Below are positions 1 through 5,811 of a stretch of DNA of 5,811 nucleotides, piece after piece. The notes under the pieces were generated by a model. It was not told the DNA's origin. It made no database searches and saw only the letters and a list, made by a program, of their open reading frames with translations. Each line of letters opens with the position of its first letter. Positions within the stretch are counted from its first letter, which is position 1. Source of the stretch: Prevotellaceae bacterium (GTDB lineage: Bacteria > Bacteroidota > Bacteroidia > Bacteroidales > UBA932); the NCBI GenBank assembly GCA_031289995.1, contig JAITOI010000057.1, positions 1 to 5,811 on the forward strand, given 5' to 3'. Both the position numbers and the translations under genes were made by a program.

Positions 1-93
1 CAAGCAATTTTTTGTTTTGGGAGAGGTTTGCGCTCGGAGCGCAAACATTTTTTTGTTTTGGGAGAGGTTTGCGCTCGGAGCGCAAGCGCAAGC
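1..93. repeat. 41-bp tandem repeat with internal palindrome
   Basis: Two adjacent 41-bp units (1-41 and 42-82) match at all but two positions (4/45 and 7/48). A short degenerate start of a third unit follows (83-87), which runs into a GCGCAA doublet at 80-91. Each unit has a T run, the segment GTTTTGGGAGAGG, and the palindrome TTTGCGCTC-G-GAGCGCAAA (27-45; the second copy, 68-86, ends in G instead of A). The array begins at the window edge, so more copies may lie to the left. The unit length is not a multiple of three, so each reading frame changes register from copy to copy. This argues against a protein repeat and for a non-coding, REP-like intergenic element. The function is unknown. Confidence 0.85.
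27..54 (+). terminator. Possible intrinsic terminator within the first repeat unit
   Basis: A stem of 8-9 bp (TTTGCGCT / AGCGCAAA with a CGG loop, 27-45) is followed after two bases by seven T residues (48-54). That is the layout of a rho-independent terminator for rightward transcription entering from the left. The second repeat copy has the stem but no T run after it, and the opposite strand has no T run in the right place. The T run may simply be the start of the next repeat unit, so the terminator role is inferred. Confidence 0.3.
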
Positions 94-240
94 ATTGGGC
101 ATCGCGAGTAGCCGCTCCACTGGCTGATTTGGAGAGGCAGCAGCGGCGATATTTTTGCTGTGGCAGGGTCGAAAATTTAGGGTGTTCATGGCGCTCGTAA
201 CGATTTTTCAGGCTTGCAATTTTTGCTGATTTTTAGGCGG
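94..240. other. Intergenic stretch without a supported gene
   Basis: Short open frames cross this stretch on both strands, but they run through the frame-breaking tandem repeat and resemble no family I recognise. An imperfect direct repeat, GATTTTTCAGGC (202-213) and GATTTTTAGGC (228-238), is the only local pattern. If the leftward promoter at 241-270 is real, this would be the 5' end of its transcript. Confidence 0.5.
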
Positions 241-270
241 CAAAGGTATTAAAAAAAATCTAATTGCAAC
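241..270 (-). promoter_or_regulatory. Candidate leftward Bacteroidota-type promoter
   Basis: Read on the minus strand, positions 248-241 give TACCTTTG, an exact match to the Bacteroidota -7 consensus TAnnTTTG. GTTG at 270-267 lies 18 bp upstream, a plausible -33 element. The box is the same octamer as the probable metG promoter box at 390-397, in the opposite orientation. Transcription would start around 230-237 and run left through the tandem repeat toward a gene outside the window. The call rests on sequence match alone, and AT-rich DNA produces such matches by chance. Confidence 0.42.
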
Positions 271-312
271 ACGCTTAAAAAAAATTTTTTGGCAAATGCA
301 ACATTTTTTTTT
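249..312. other. AT-rich block with A/T tracts between the two candidate promoters
   Basis: It contains A8 (251-258), A8 followed by T6 (277-290) and T9 (304-312), with GCAAC repeated at 266-270 and 298-302. A-tract DNA of this kind is often intrinsically bent and can act as an upstream activating segment. No binding site for a named regulator is recognisable. Confidence 0.4.
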
Positions 313-368
313 GGCTAAACCTTATTCTTTGCTGCGCTTGCCCTTGTCCAGCTAAGGAATGGCGGGCG

Positions 369-397
369 TTTTCGCAAAAAAAATTTTGCTACCTTTG
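369..397 (+). promoter_or_regulatory. Probable metG (cluster) promoter
   Basis: TACCTTTG at 390-397 matches the Bacteroidota -7 consensus TAnnTTTG exactly. The -33 element is weak: TTTTCG at 369-374 lies at about the right distance (17 bp between TTTT and the -7 box). Between the two elements is a perfect inverted repeat, GCAAAA-AAAA-TTTTGC (374-389), which touches the -7 box and could be an operator or just an A/T tract. Initiation a few bases past the box would leave a leader of roughly 25 nt before the metG ATG at 429. No equally good box precedes the downstream genes, so this promoter may drive all five. Confidence 0.6.
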
Positions 398-428
398 CAC
401 CCCCAAAATTAGAAATCAGACATCAGAA

Positions 429-2471
429 ATGAACTACAACCGCTACCTCGTTACCGCCGCATTGCCCTACGCCAATGGCCCCGTGCACATTGGCCACCTG
501 GCGGGCGTGTATGTGCCCTCCGACATCTACGTGCGCTACCTGCGCTTGCGCGGGCGCGATGTGCTCTTCATCGGAGGCTCCGACGAGCACGGCGTGCCCA
601 TCACCATCAAGGCCCGGAAAGAAGGCTGCACGCCGCAGCAGGTGGTCGATACCTTCCACGCCATCATCAAAAAATCGTTCGAAGATTTTGGAATTTCGTT
701 TGATATTTACTCGCGCACAACCTCGAAAATTCACCACCAAACAGCGGCCGATTTTTTCAAAAAATTGTACGACGGCGGCAAGCTGGTGGAGAAATCCAGC
801 GAGCAGTACTACGACGAGGAAGCTCACCAGTTCCTTGCCGACCGTTACATTACGGGCACCTGTCCCCACTGCGGGAGCGAAAATGCGTACGGCGACCAGT
901 GCGAAAAATGCGGCTCCACGCTTAGCCCCACCGAGCTCATCAACCCGCACTCGGCCATCAGCGGCAGCCAGCTCGTGATGCGCGAAACCTCGCACTGGTA
1001 CTTGCCCCTCGACCGCTACGAGAGCTGGCTGCGCGAGTGGATTCTCGGCGGGCACAAGGAGTGGAAGGCCAACGTTTACGGGCAGTGCAAGTCCTGGCTC
1101 GACCTCGGACTTCAGCCCCGCGCCGTGAGCCGCGACCTCGACTGGGGCGTGAAAATTCCGCTGCCCAGCGCCGAAGGAAAGGTGCTCTACGTGTGGTTTG
1201 ACGCGCCCATTGGCTACATCTCGAACACCATCGAGCTGCGCCCAAACGACTGGCAAAAGTATTGGAAAAGCGAGGACACCAAGATGGTGCACTTCATCGG
1301 CAAGGACAACATCGTGTTCCATTGCATCGTGTTTCCCGCCATGCTGCAGGCGCACGGCGAGGGCTACATCCTGCCCGACAACGTGCCGGCCAACGAGTTT
1401 TTGAACCTCGAAGACAACAAAATTTCCACCACGCAAAACTGGGCGGTGTGGCTGCACGAGTACCTGCAAGACTTTCCGAACAAGCAAGACGTGCTGCGCT
1501 ACGTGCTCTGCGCCAACGCGCCCGAAACGAAGGACAACAACTTCACCTGGCGCGATTTTCAGGAGCGCAACAACAGCGAGCTGGTCGCCATTTTCGGCAA
1601 CTTTGTGAACCGCACAATGGTGCTCACGCAAAAATATTTTGGCGGCAAAACGCCCGCGCCCGGAACGCTCCAAAGCCTTGACAGCGCTACGCTGCGCGAG
1701 ATGCAGGAGCTGAAGCCGAAGGTGGAGGACAACCTCGAAAACTACCGCTTCCGCGAGGCGCTCAAGGAGGCCATGAACCTCGCGCGATTGGGCAACAAGT
1801 ACCTCGCCGATGCCGAGCCTTGGAAGGTGATAAAAACCGACGAGGAGCGCGTGAAAACTATCCTCAACGTGGCGCTGCAAATCTCGGCCAGCCTTGCCGT
1901 CGCGATGCAGCCGTTCATGCCCTTCACGGCGAAAAAGCTGGGCGCGATGCTGAACCTCGATGAGGGGCAGCTCAGCTGGGATAACCTTGGCAGCAGCGCT
2001 CTTGTGCCGGCAGGACATCAGCTGGGCGAACCCGCGCTGCTCTTCGAAAAAATCGAGGACGAACCCATCGACGCGCAGATAAAAAGGCTCGACGAAATCA
2101 AGAAGCAGAACGCCGCGCGAAGCGCAAAAACCGAGCCGCAGAAAGACCTGTGCACCTTCGACGACTTCCAAAAAATGGACATCCGCGTGGTGCAGGTGCT
2201 CGAAGCCGAGCGCGTGCCCAAGAGCAAAAAGCTCATCAAAATGAAGGTGGACACAGGGCTTGACCAGCGCACGGTGCTGAGCGGCGTGGCCGAATACATC
2301 GAGCCGCACGAGCTGGTGGGCAAGCAGGTGTGCATGCTCATCAACCTTGCGCCGCGCCCCATCATGGGCATCGCATCGCAGGGCATGATACTCTACGCCG
2401 AAGATTTTGACGGCCGCCTCCGCCTCGTGCAGCCCGCTGTGGGCGTGCGAAACGGAGGAGGAGTGAGGTAA
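429..2471 (+). CDS. metG: Methionine--tRNA ligase (methionyl-tRNA synthetase), long form with C-terminal tRNA-binding domain
   Basis: This cytoplasmic enzyme charges tRNA-Met with methionine using ATP, supplying both initiation and elongation. The class I Rossmann core begins at the N terminus ([16 protein letters not shown]) with the HIGH signature at residues 20-23. A zinc knuckle with two CxxC pairs follows (C145/C148 and C158/C161). [10 protein letters not shown] lies at about 254-263, and the KMSKS-type loop is KISTT at 331-335. The anticodon-binding helical domain spans about 370-545. A linker rich in Lys and Arg leads to a Trbp111/EMAPII-like tRNA-binding and dimerisation domain (about 574-680; [19 protein letters not shown] and [11 protein letters not shown] are typical). 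At 680 residues it is full length for this form. The ATG at 429 is chosen because the conserved core begins six residues later. No Shine-Dalgarno sequence is present; the leader is purine-rich. It is the first gene of the plus-strand cluster, with 38 bp to the next gene. The KISTT loop differs slightly from the more familiar KFSTS/KMSKS pattern. Confidence 0.98.
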   Translation: MNYNRYLVTAALPYANGPVHIGHLAGVYVPSDIYVRYLRLRGRDVLFIGGSDEHGVPITIKARKEGCTPQQVVDTFHAIIKKSFEDFGISFDIYSRTTSKIHHQTAADFFKKLYDGGKLVEKSSEQYYDEEAHQFLADRYITGTCPHCGSENAYGDQCEKCGSTLSPTELINPHSAISGSQLVMRETSHWYLPLDRYESWLREWILGGHKEWKANVYGQCKSWLDLGLQPRAVSRDLDWGVKIPLPSAEGKVLYVWFDAPIGYISNTIELRPNDWQKYWKSEDTKMVHFIGKDNIVFHCIVFPAMLQAHGEGYILPDNVPANEFLNLEDNKISTTQNWAVWLHEYLQDFPNKQDVLRYVLCANAPETKDNNFTWRDFQERNNSELVAIFGNFVNRTMVLTQKYFGGKTPAPGTLQSLDSATLREMQELKPKVEDNLENYRFREALKEAMNLARLGNKYLADAEPWKVIKTDEERVKTILNVALQISASLAVAMQPFMPFTAKKLGAMLNLDEGQLSWDNLGSSALVPAGHQLGEPALLFEKIEDEPIDAQIKRLDEIKKQNAARSAKTEPQKDLCTFDDFQKMDIRVVQVLEAERVPKSKKLIKMKVDTGLDQRTVLSGVAEYIEPHELVGKQVCMLINLAPRPIMGIASQGMILYAEDFDGRLRLVQPAVGVRNGGGVR

Positions 2472-2509
2472 GAAAAAACATCATACGAAGCAAAAAAACA
2501 ACAACACGT

Positions 2510-3262
2510 ATGCAAGATTTTGCGCCACCACAGTATTGGGTAGATAGCTACAAGGTGTACTCCTACCACACCGACGCACAGCAGCAGCTGAGCCTTACGG
2601 CCATGCTGCATTTTCTGCAGGAAACGGCCTACAACCACGCATCGGCAAACGGTTTTGGCTACGAAGATTTGAGCCGCAGCGGGCTGTTTTGGGTGCTGTC
2701 GCGCGTTACGCTGCGCGTGCTGCGCTACCCAAAATGGAACGAGGAGCTGAGGCTGCGCACGTGGTCGAAGCAGCCGTCGGCGCTGACCGGCAACCGCGAC
2801 TTTGAGCTGCTCGACGCGCAGGGCAACACCATTGCGGCGGCCACCACGATGTGGCTAATGCTCGACGCGGTAACGCATCGCCCGCAGCGCGTGTCCCGCT
2901 TTGGCACAGACTTTCCGCACGTGCTCGACCGCCACGCCATTGCCGAAACGCCCGAAAAAATTCCCGCCCTCTCGCCCGATTTCACCTCCGCTCCGCACGA
3001 CATTGCGCCCAGCGACATCGACCTCAACGGCCACGTGAACAACGCCTGCTACGTGCGGTGGGTGCTCGACTGCGTGCCGCCGAGCGTGGTGGCTGACGGG
3101 AAAAATATTGCGCAAATCGAGGTGAACTTTTTGCAGGAATCGCACGCCGGTCAGCGCTACGTCATCGCTACGCAGGCCAACGCCGGCAACGCTTTTTCCG
3201 CCAACGTTACCCGCTGCGACGACGGCAAAGAGCTGATACGAATGCGGGCGACACAGATTTAA
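2510..3262 (+). CDS. Acyl-ACP thioesterase (FatA/FatB family, double hotdog)
   Basis: The family hydrolyses fatty acyl-ACP to free fatty acid and ACP, ending fatty-acid synthesis in the cytosol. The 250-residue protein has the size of stand-alone bacterial acyl-ACP thioesterases, with two hotdog folds in tandem. The first covers about 8-135 (LTAMLHFLQETAYNHA at 29-44 is the hotdog helix; WVLSRVTLRVLRYPKW at 61-76 is typical of the family). The second covers about 160-250. The signature SDIDLNGHVNNACYVRW (168-184) supplies the conserved D171, N173 and H175 that line the active site in plant FatA/FatB. E210, in FLQESHAGQ, probably corresponds to the conserved acidic residue further on. The catalytic-region cysteine of plant enzymes is not present at the equivalent place (inference from motif alignment by eye). 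Chain-length preference cannot be read from the sequence. The A-rich leader lacks a Shine-Dalgarno sequence. The stop codon lies inside the first unit of the tandem repeat that separates it from der. Confidence 0.9.
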   Translation: MQDFAPPQYWVDSYKVYSYHTDAQQQLSLTAMLHFLQETAYNHASANGFGYEDLSRSGLFWVLSRVTLRVLRYPKWNEELRLRTWSKQPSALTGNRDFELLDAQGNTIAAATTMWLMLDAVTHRPQRVSRFGTDFPHVLDRHAIAETPEKIPALSPDFTSAPHDIAPSDIDLNGHVNNACYVRWVLDCVPPSVVADGKNIAQIEVNFLQESHAGQRYVIATQANAGNAFSANVTRCDDGKELIRMRATQI

Positions 3263-3300
3263 GATTTGAAGATTTGAGATTTGAAGATTTGAGATTTATC
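3256..3300. repeat. 15-bp tandem repeat (three units) between thioesterase and der
   Basis: Six GATTT words start at 3256, 3263, 3271, 3278, 3286 and 3293, with spacings of 7, 8, 7, 8 and 7 bp. They form three 15-bp units: GATTTAAGATTTGAA, GATTTGAGATTTGAA and GATTTGAGATTTATC. The first unit overlaps the last codons and TAA of the thioesterase gene, and the last ends 11 bp before the der ATG. There is no self-complementarity, so it is neither a terminator nor a hairpin. No TAnnTTTG promoter box with correct spacing occurs in it (TA-AGA-TTTG at 3260-3268 has one base too many). Confidence 0.9.
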
Positions 3301-3311
3301 AGCAAAACAAA

Positions 3312-4613
3312 ATGAGTATCGTAGCCATAATCGGTCGCCCAAACGTGGGCAAGAGCACCCTGTTTAACCGCTTGGTGGGCGGGCGCAAAGCCATTGTTGA
3401 TGAGCAGTCGGGCGTTACGCGCGACCGCCACTACGGCAAGAGCGACTGGAACGGAAAAACGTTTTCGGTGGTCGATACCGGCGGCTATGCCGTTGGCTCG
3501 GACGACGTGTTCGAGGAGGCCATTCGCCAGCAGGTGGTCGCCGCCATCAACGAGGCCGACGTGGTGCTTTTTATGGTGGACGTAACCACCGGCATCACCG
3601 ACTACGACAGCGTTGTAGCCCAGCTGCTGCGCCGCGCGAAGAAGAAGTCGCTGGTGGTGGTGAACAAGGTGGACAACAACAACCGCGTGTACGACTCGCA
3701 CGAATTTTACAAGCTGGGGCTGGGCGAACCCTACTGCGTGTGCTCGATGAGCGGCAGCGGCACGGGCGAAATCCTCGACGAGGTGGTGAAATTTTTGCCC
3801 GAAGGCGAGGTCGAAAACGACGACAATATTCCCCGCATCGCCATCGTGGGCAAGCCCAACGTGGGCAAGTCGTCCATCACCAACGCCTTTCTGGGCGAGG
3901 AGCGCAACATCGTTACGCCGGTGGCAGGCACCACGCGCGACGCAGTGCTGGCGCGGTATAGCAAGTACGGCCACGACTTCTACCTCGTGGACACCGCAGG
4001 CCTGCGCAAGAAAAATAAGGTGTGCGAAGACCTCGAATTTTACTCCGTGATGCGCGCCATTCGCGCCATCGAAAGCAGCGACGTGTGCATCCTGATGGTT
4101 GAGGCCACGCAGGGCATCGAGGCGCAAGACCTCAGCATCTTTAGCCTCATTGTCCGCAACAACAAGGGCTGCGTGGTGGTGGTCAACAAGTGGGACTTGG
4201 TGGAGAAAGACAACAACACGATGCGCGACTACCGCAGCATCATCGAGCAGCGCCTGGCGCCGTTTTCCGACGTGCCCATCATCTTCACCTCTGCCCTCCA
4301 CAAGCAGCGCATTATGGACGTGATTGAGGCCGCTGCCCGCGTGTACGAAAACCGCCGCAGGCGCATCCCCACCGCCAAGCTCAACGAGCTGATGCAGCCT
4401 GTGATTGAGGCCTACCCGCCGCCCGCGCTCAAGGGCAAGTACATCCACATTAAGTACGTCACGCAGCTGGTTACGCCCTCGCCCTGCTTCGCGTTTTTTT
4501 GCAACCTGCCGCAGTACATCAAAGAGTCGTACAAGCGCTACCTCGAGAATAAGCTGCGCGAAAATTTCGACTTTTGCGGCGTGCCCATCCACATCTACAT
4601 GCGGCAAAAATAA
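3312..4613 (+). CDS. der: Ribosome biogenesis GTPase Der (EngA)
   Basis: Der is an essential double GTPase that helps maturation of the 50S ribosomal subunit. Two TrmE-Era-like G domains stand in tandem. G domain 1 has GRPNVGKS (8-15, G1), T36 in GVTRDR (G2), DTGG (55-58, G3), NKVD (118-121, G4) and a loose G5 around SMSGSG (145-150). G domain 2 has GKPNVGKS (180-187), TT at 207-208 (G2), DTAG (227-230), NKWD (292-295) and TSA (326-328). A C-terminal KH-like RNA-binding domain follows from about 352 to 433, with the conserved stretch [13 protein letters not shown] (407-419). The two domains are joined by an acidic linker (about 164-173, EGEVENDDN). At 433 residues all nucleotide-binding motifs are intact and the length is normal. 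The ATG at 3312 puts the P-loop at residue 8, as is usual for Der. The leader is A-rich with no Shine-Dalgarno sequence. It lies 49 bp after the thioesterase and 29 bp before the next gene, consistent with cotranscription. Confidence 0.98.
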   Translation: MSIVAIIGRPNVGKSTLFNRLVGGRKAIVDEQSGVTRDRHYGKSDWNGKTFSVVDTGGYAVGSDDVFEEAIRQQVVAAINEADVVLFMVDVTTGITDYDSVVAQLLRRAKKKSLVVVNKVDNNNRVYDSHEFYKLGLGEPYCVCSMSGSGTGEILDEVVKFLPEGEVENDDNIPRIAIVGKPNVGKSSITNAFLGEERNIVTPVAGTTRDAVLARYSKYGHDFYLVDTAGLRKKNKVCEDLEFYSVMRAIRAIESSDVCILMVEATQGIEAQDLSIFSLIVRNNKGCVVVVNKWDLVEKDNNTMRDYRSIIEQRLAPFSDVPIIFTSALHKQRIMDVIEAAARVYENRRRRIPTAKLNELMQPVIEAYPPPALKGKYIHIKYVTQLVTPSPCFAFFCNLPQYIKESYKRYLENKLRENFDFCGVPIHIYMRQK

Positions 4614-4642
4614 GCTGAAACCTGCCACCTGAAATCCGAAAT

Positions 4643-5152
4643 ATGAAAGCACCAATTTTCTTCACCATTGCGCTCGCCGCGCCGCTAATGCTGGCTGGCC
4701 AGAGCGCCAAGATGAGCAACCTGCTCGAGAAGCGAGGCGTAACGCAGCGCCAGCTCAGCAAGGTCGAAGCCGAGCAGCGGTCGGCCGACAGCCTCCTCAG
4801 CCGCAGCAGCAGCCTTGACAAGGAAAGCCGCTTCGAAAAAGAGGGCGTGCTCACCGAAAAAGCGAAGCTCGAAAAGCGCGTGGCCGAAGCCGAAAAGTTA
4901 GGCCGCCACAAGAAGACCGACATCTACAACGCCTACAACGACGACCTGAAAGTGCTGCAGGAGCGCGAGAGCATTGCGAAGCAAAAAATGGACGAGTCGG
5001 AGCGCTGCTACAAGCATGGCAAGGAGCGCCGCGCGAAAGCCAAAAAAGCCGTGAAGGACGCCACCTCCAAGCTCAAAAGCATCGACAAGGACATTGCCAA
5101 GCTCGAAAAAACGGAGGCCGAAAAAGCCGCCCGAAACGCCTCCATGGAATGA
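4643..5152 (+). CDS. Predicted exported coiled-coil protein of unknown function
   Basis: I do not recognise a family. The first ~22 residues look like a Sec signal peptide: a short charged start (MK), a hydrophobic core (APIFFTIALAAPLMLAG), and a likely signal peptidase I site after QSA (residues 20-22). There is no lipobox cysteine, so it is not an obvious lipoprotein. The remaining ~147 residues are almost entirely Lys, Glu, Arg, Ala, Ser, Asp and Leu, with heptad-like hydrophobic spacing. This suggests long helical coiled coil in two blocks (about 25-118 and 128-165), interrupted near Tyr94-Tyr98 and by a single Cys122. No transmembrane segment follows the signal. A soluble periplasmic helical protein is the likeliest picture (inference). 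It sits 29 bp after der and overlaps the kdsB start by four bases. The coupling hints at, but does not prove, an envelope role. Codon use matches its neighbours. Its charged composition alone could make weak similarity to unrelated coiled coils misleading. Confidence 0.8.
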   Translation: MKAPIFFTIALAAPLMLAGQSAKMSNLLEKRGVTQRQLSKVEAEQRSADSLLSRSSSLDKESRFEKEGVLTEKAKLEKRVAEAEKLGRHKKTDIYNAYNDDLKVLQERESIAKQKMDESERCYKHGKERRAKAKKAVKDATSKLKSIDKDIAKLEKTEAEKAARNASME

Positions 5153-5811
5153 ACTTCGTAGGCATCATTCCGGCACGATTTGCCTCCACGCGATTCCCTG
5201 GCAAACCCCTTGCTGACATTGGCGGCAAGCCAATGGTGCAGCGCGTTTACGAGCAGGCGCTGCAGGTGTTCGACCACGTTGTGGTGGCCACCGATGACGA
5301 GCGCATTGCCCGCGCCGTGCAGCAGTTTGGCGGCTGCGTGGCCATGACCTCAACCCAGCATCGCACCGGCACCGACCGTTGCGCCGAGGCCATCGACATC
5401 GTCGAGAACGAGCAGCAGCAACGCTTCGACGTGGTGGTCAACGTTCAGGGCGACGAGCCATTCATCGCGCCCATGCAGCTATCCCAGCTCAAAGATTGCT
5501 TCGCCGACGAGGACGTTCAGCTGGCCACGCTGGTCAAAGTTTTTGGTCGCGACGAAGACATCTTTTCGCCCAACAGCCCCAAGGTGGCGGTGGGCGTTGA
5601 CGGCTATGCGCTTTACTTCAGCCGCTCGGCCATTCCCTTTTTGCGCGGACGCGAGCGCGAGCAGTGGTCTGACGCGCATCCCTTCTACAAGCACGTCGGC
5701 CTGTACGCCTACCGCACCAGCGTGTTGCGCCGCCTTGCCTGCCTGCCGCAAACCCCGCTGGAGCTGGCCGAGAGCCTCGAGCAGCTCCGCTGGATTGAGC
5801 ACGGCTACCGC
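5149..5811 (+). CDS. kdsB: 3-deoxy-manno-octulosonate cytidylyltransferase (CMP-Kdo synthetase), 3' end cut by the window
   Basis: The enzyme joins CTP and Kdo to give CMP-Kdo plus pyrophosphate in the cytosol, activating Kdo for attachment to lipid A in lipopolysaccharide. The frame is open from ATG 5149 to the window edge (221 codons, no stop). Complete KdsB proteins have about 245-255 residues, so roughly 30 C-terminal residues are missing. Visible signatures are the nucleotide-binding loop IPARFASTRFPGKPL (7-21), TSTQHRTGTDR (67-77), NVQGDEPF (98-105, with D102 the expected metal ligand), YKHVGLYAYR (180-189) and LELAESLEQLRWIEHG (204-219). The start is set by the family N terminus, MNFVGIIPAR. 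It overlaps the preceding stop in an ATGA arrangement with no Shine-Dalgarno sequence, suggesting translational coupling to the coiled-coil gene. Its presence indicates a Gram-negative, LPS-making host. Confidence 0.97.
   Translation, partial: MNFVGIIPARFASTRFPGKPLADIGGKPMVQRVYEQALQVFDHVVVATDDERIARAVQQFGGCVAMTSTQHRTGTDRCAEAIDIVENEQQQRFDVVVNVQGDEPFIAPMQLSQLKDCFADEDVQLATLVKVFGRDEDIFSPNSPKVAVGVDGYALYFSRSAIPFLRGREREQWSDAHPFYKHVGLYAYRTSVLRRLACLPQTPLELAESLEQLRWIEHGYR

Noticed and set aside
131..150. A possible further degenerate copy of the 41-bp repeat (GGAGAGG followed by GC-rich sequence)
   Set aside because: Only the 7-base word GGAGAGG is clearly shared; the palindrome is absent.
1..189. Minus-strand frame from ATG at 189-187, open to the left edge (63 codons)
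   Set aside because: It lies downstream of the candidate leftward promoter, which made it tempting. However, it crosses the frame-breaking tandem repeat, has no recognisable motif, and both strands are open through this repeat, so openness carries little weight.
12..200. A 62-codon plus-strand open frame at the left end
   Set aside because: It is built largely from the 41-bp repeat, whose length breaks the frame between copies. It has no leader signal and no recognisable protein features.
323..331. A second promoter-like box upstream of metG (TATTCTTTG)
   Set aside because: The internal spacing is one base too long and there is no suitable -33 element; the box at 390-397 is far better.
665..775. 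An AT-richer patch inside metG (about residues 80-115)
   Set aside because: The protein remains typical MetG through this part, and the shift reflects Lys, Phe and Ile codons. It is too short to claim recombination or transfer.
423..2309. A 628-codon open frame on the minus strand across metG
   Set aside because: It is fully antisense to an unmistakable metG. The translation is a His/Val/Leu/Ala-rich sequence without family motifs, as expected when a GC-rich gene with biased third positions is read backwards.
3260..3268. A TAnnTTTG-like promoter box before der (TA-AGA-TTTG)
   Set aside because: The spacer has three bases rather than two, no -33 element is placed correctly, and the match is a by-product of the tandem repeat.
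3207..4655. A 482-codon open frame on the minus strand across der
   Set aside because: It is antisense to an intact der. Its N-terminal NLKSS repeats are only the 15-bp DNA repeat read backwards, and the rest is a composition shadow.

Overview
The window reads as a stretch of core chromosome from a Gram-negative member of the Bacteroidota, most likely Bacteroidales-like. Four things point there. A TAnnTTTG-type -7 promoter box (TACCTTTG) lies upstream of metG. None of the five genes has a recognisable Shine-Dalgarno sequence, and A-rich leaders precede four of the five starts. MetG is the long form with a C-terminal tRNA-binding domain. A FatA-type acyl-ACP thioesterase of about 250 residues sits beside it. 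KdsB (CMP-Kdo synthesis) implies a lipopolysaccharide outer membrane. Coding DNA is GC-rich, while the intergenic DNA contains long A and T tracts.

Layout: positions 1-428 hold no convincing gene. The left end (1-93) is a tandem 41-bp repeat, each unit containing the near-perfect palindrome TTTGCGCTCGGAGCGCAAA. Next comes featureless sequence, then an AT-rich block (about 241-312) with a possible leftward promoter, then the probable rightward promoter of metG. From 429 to the right edge, five genes lie head to tail on the plus strand with short gaps: metG (methionyl-tRNA synthetase), 38 bp, an acyl-ACP thioesterase, 49 bp, der (ribosome-assembly GTPase), 29 bp, an unrecognised secreted coiled-coil protein of 169 residues, a 4-bp ATGA overlap, and kdsB, which is cut by the right edge.

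No second promoter or internal terminator is evident, so the five genes may form one transcription unit. It would join protein synthesis (metG), ribosome maturation (der), fatty-acid release (thioesterase) and envelope LPS synthesis (kdsB): a growth and envelope housekeeping cluster rather than a mobile or defence island. The gap between the thioesterase and der is almost entirely a 15-bp tandem repeat that begins inside the thioesterase stop region.

I found no RNA gene, insertion sequence, CRISPR array or clear undescribed multi-gene system. The items most worth a second look are the 41-bp palindromic tandem repeat, the possible divergent promoter, the 15-bp repeat before der, and the uncharacterised exported coiled-coil protein coupled to kdsB.
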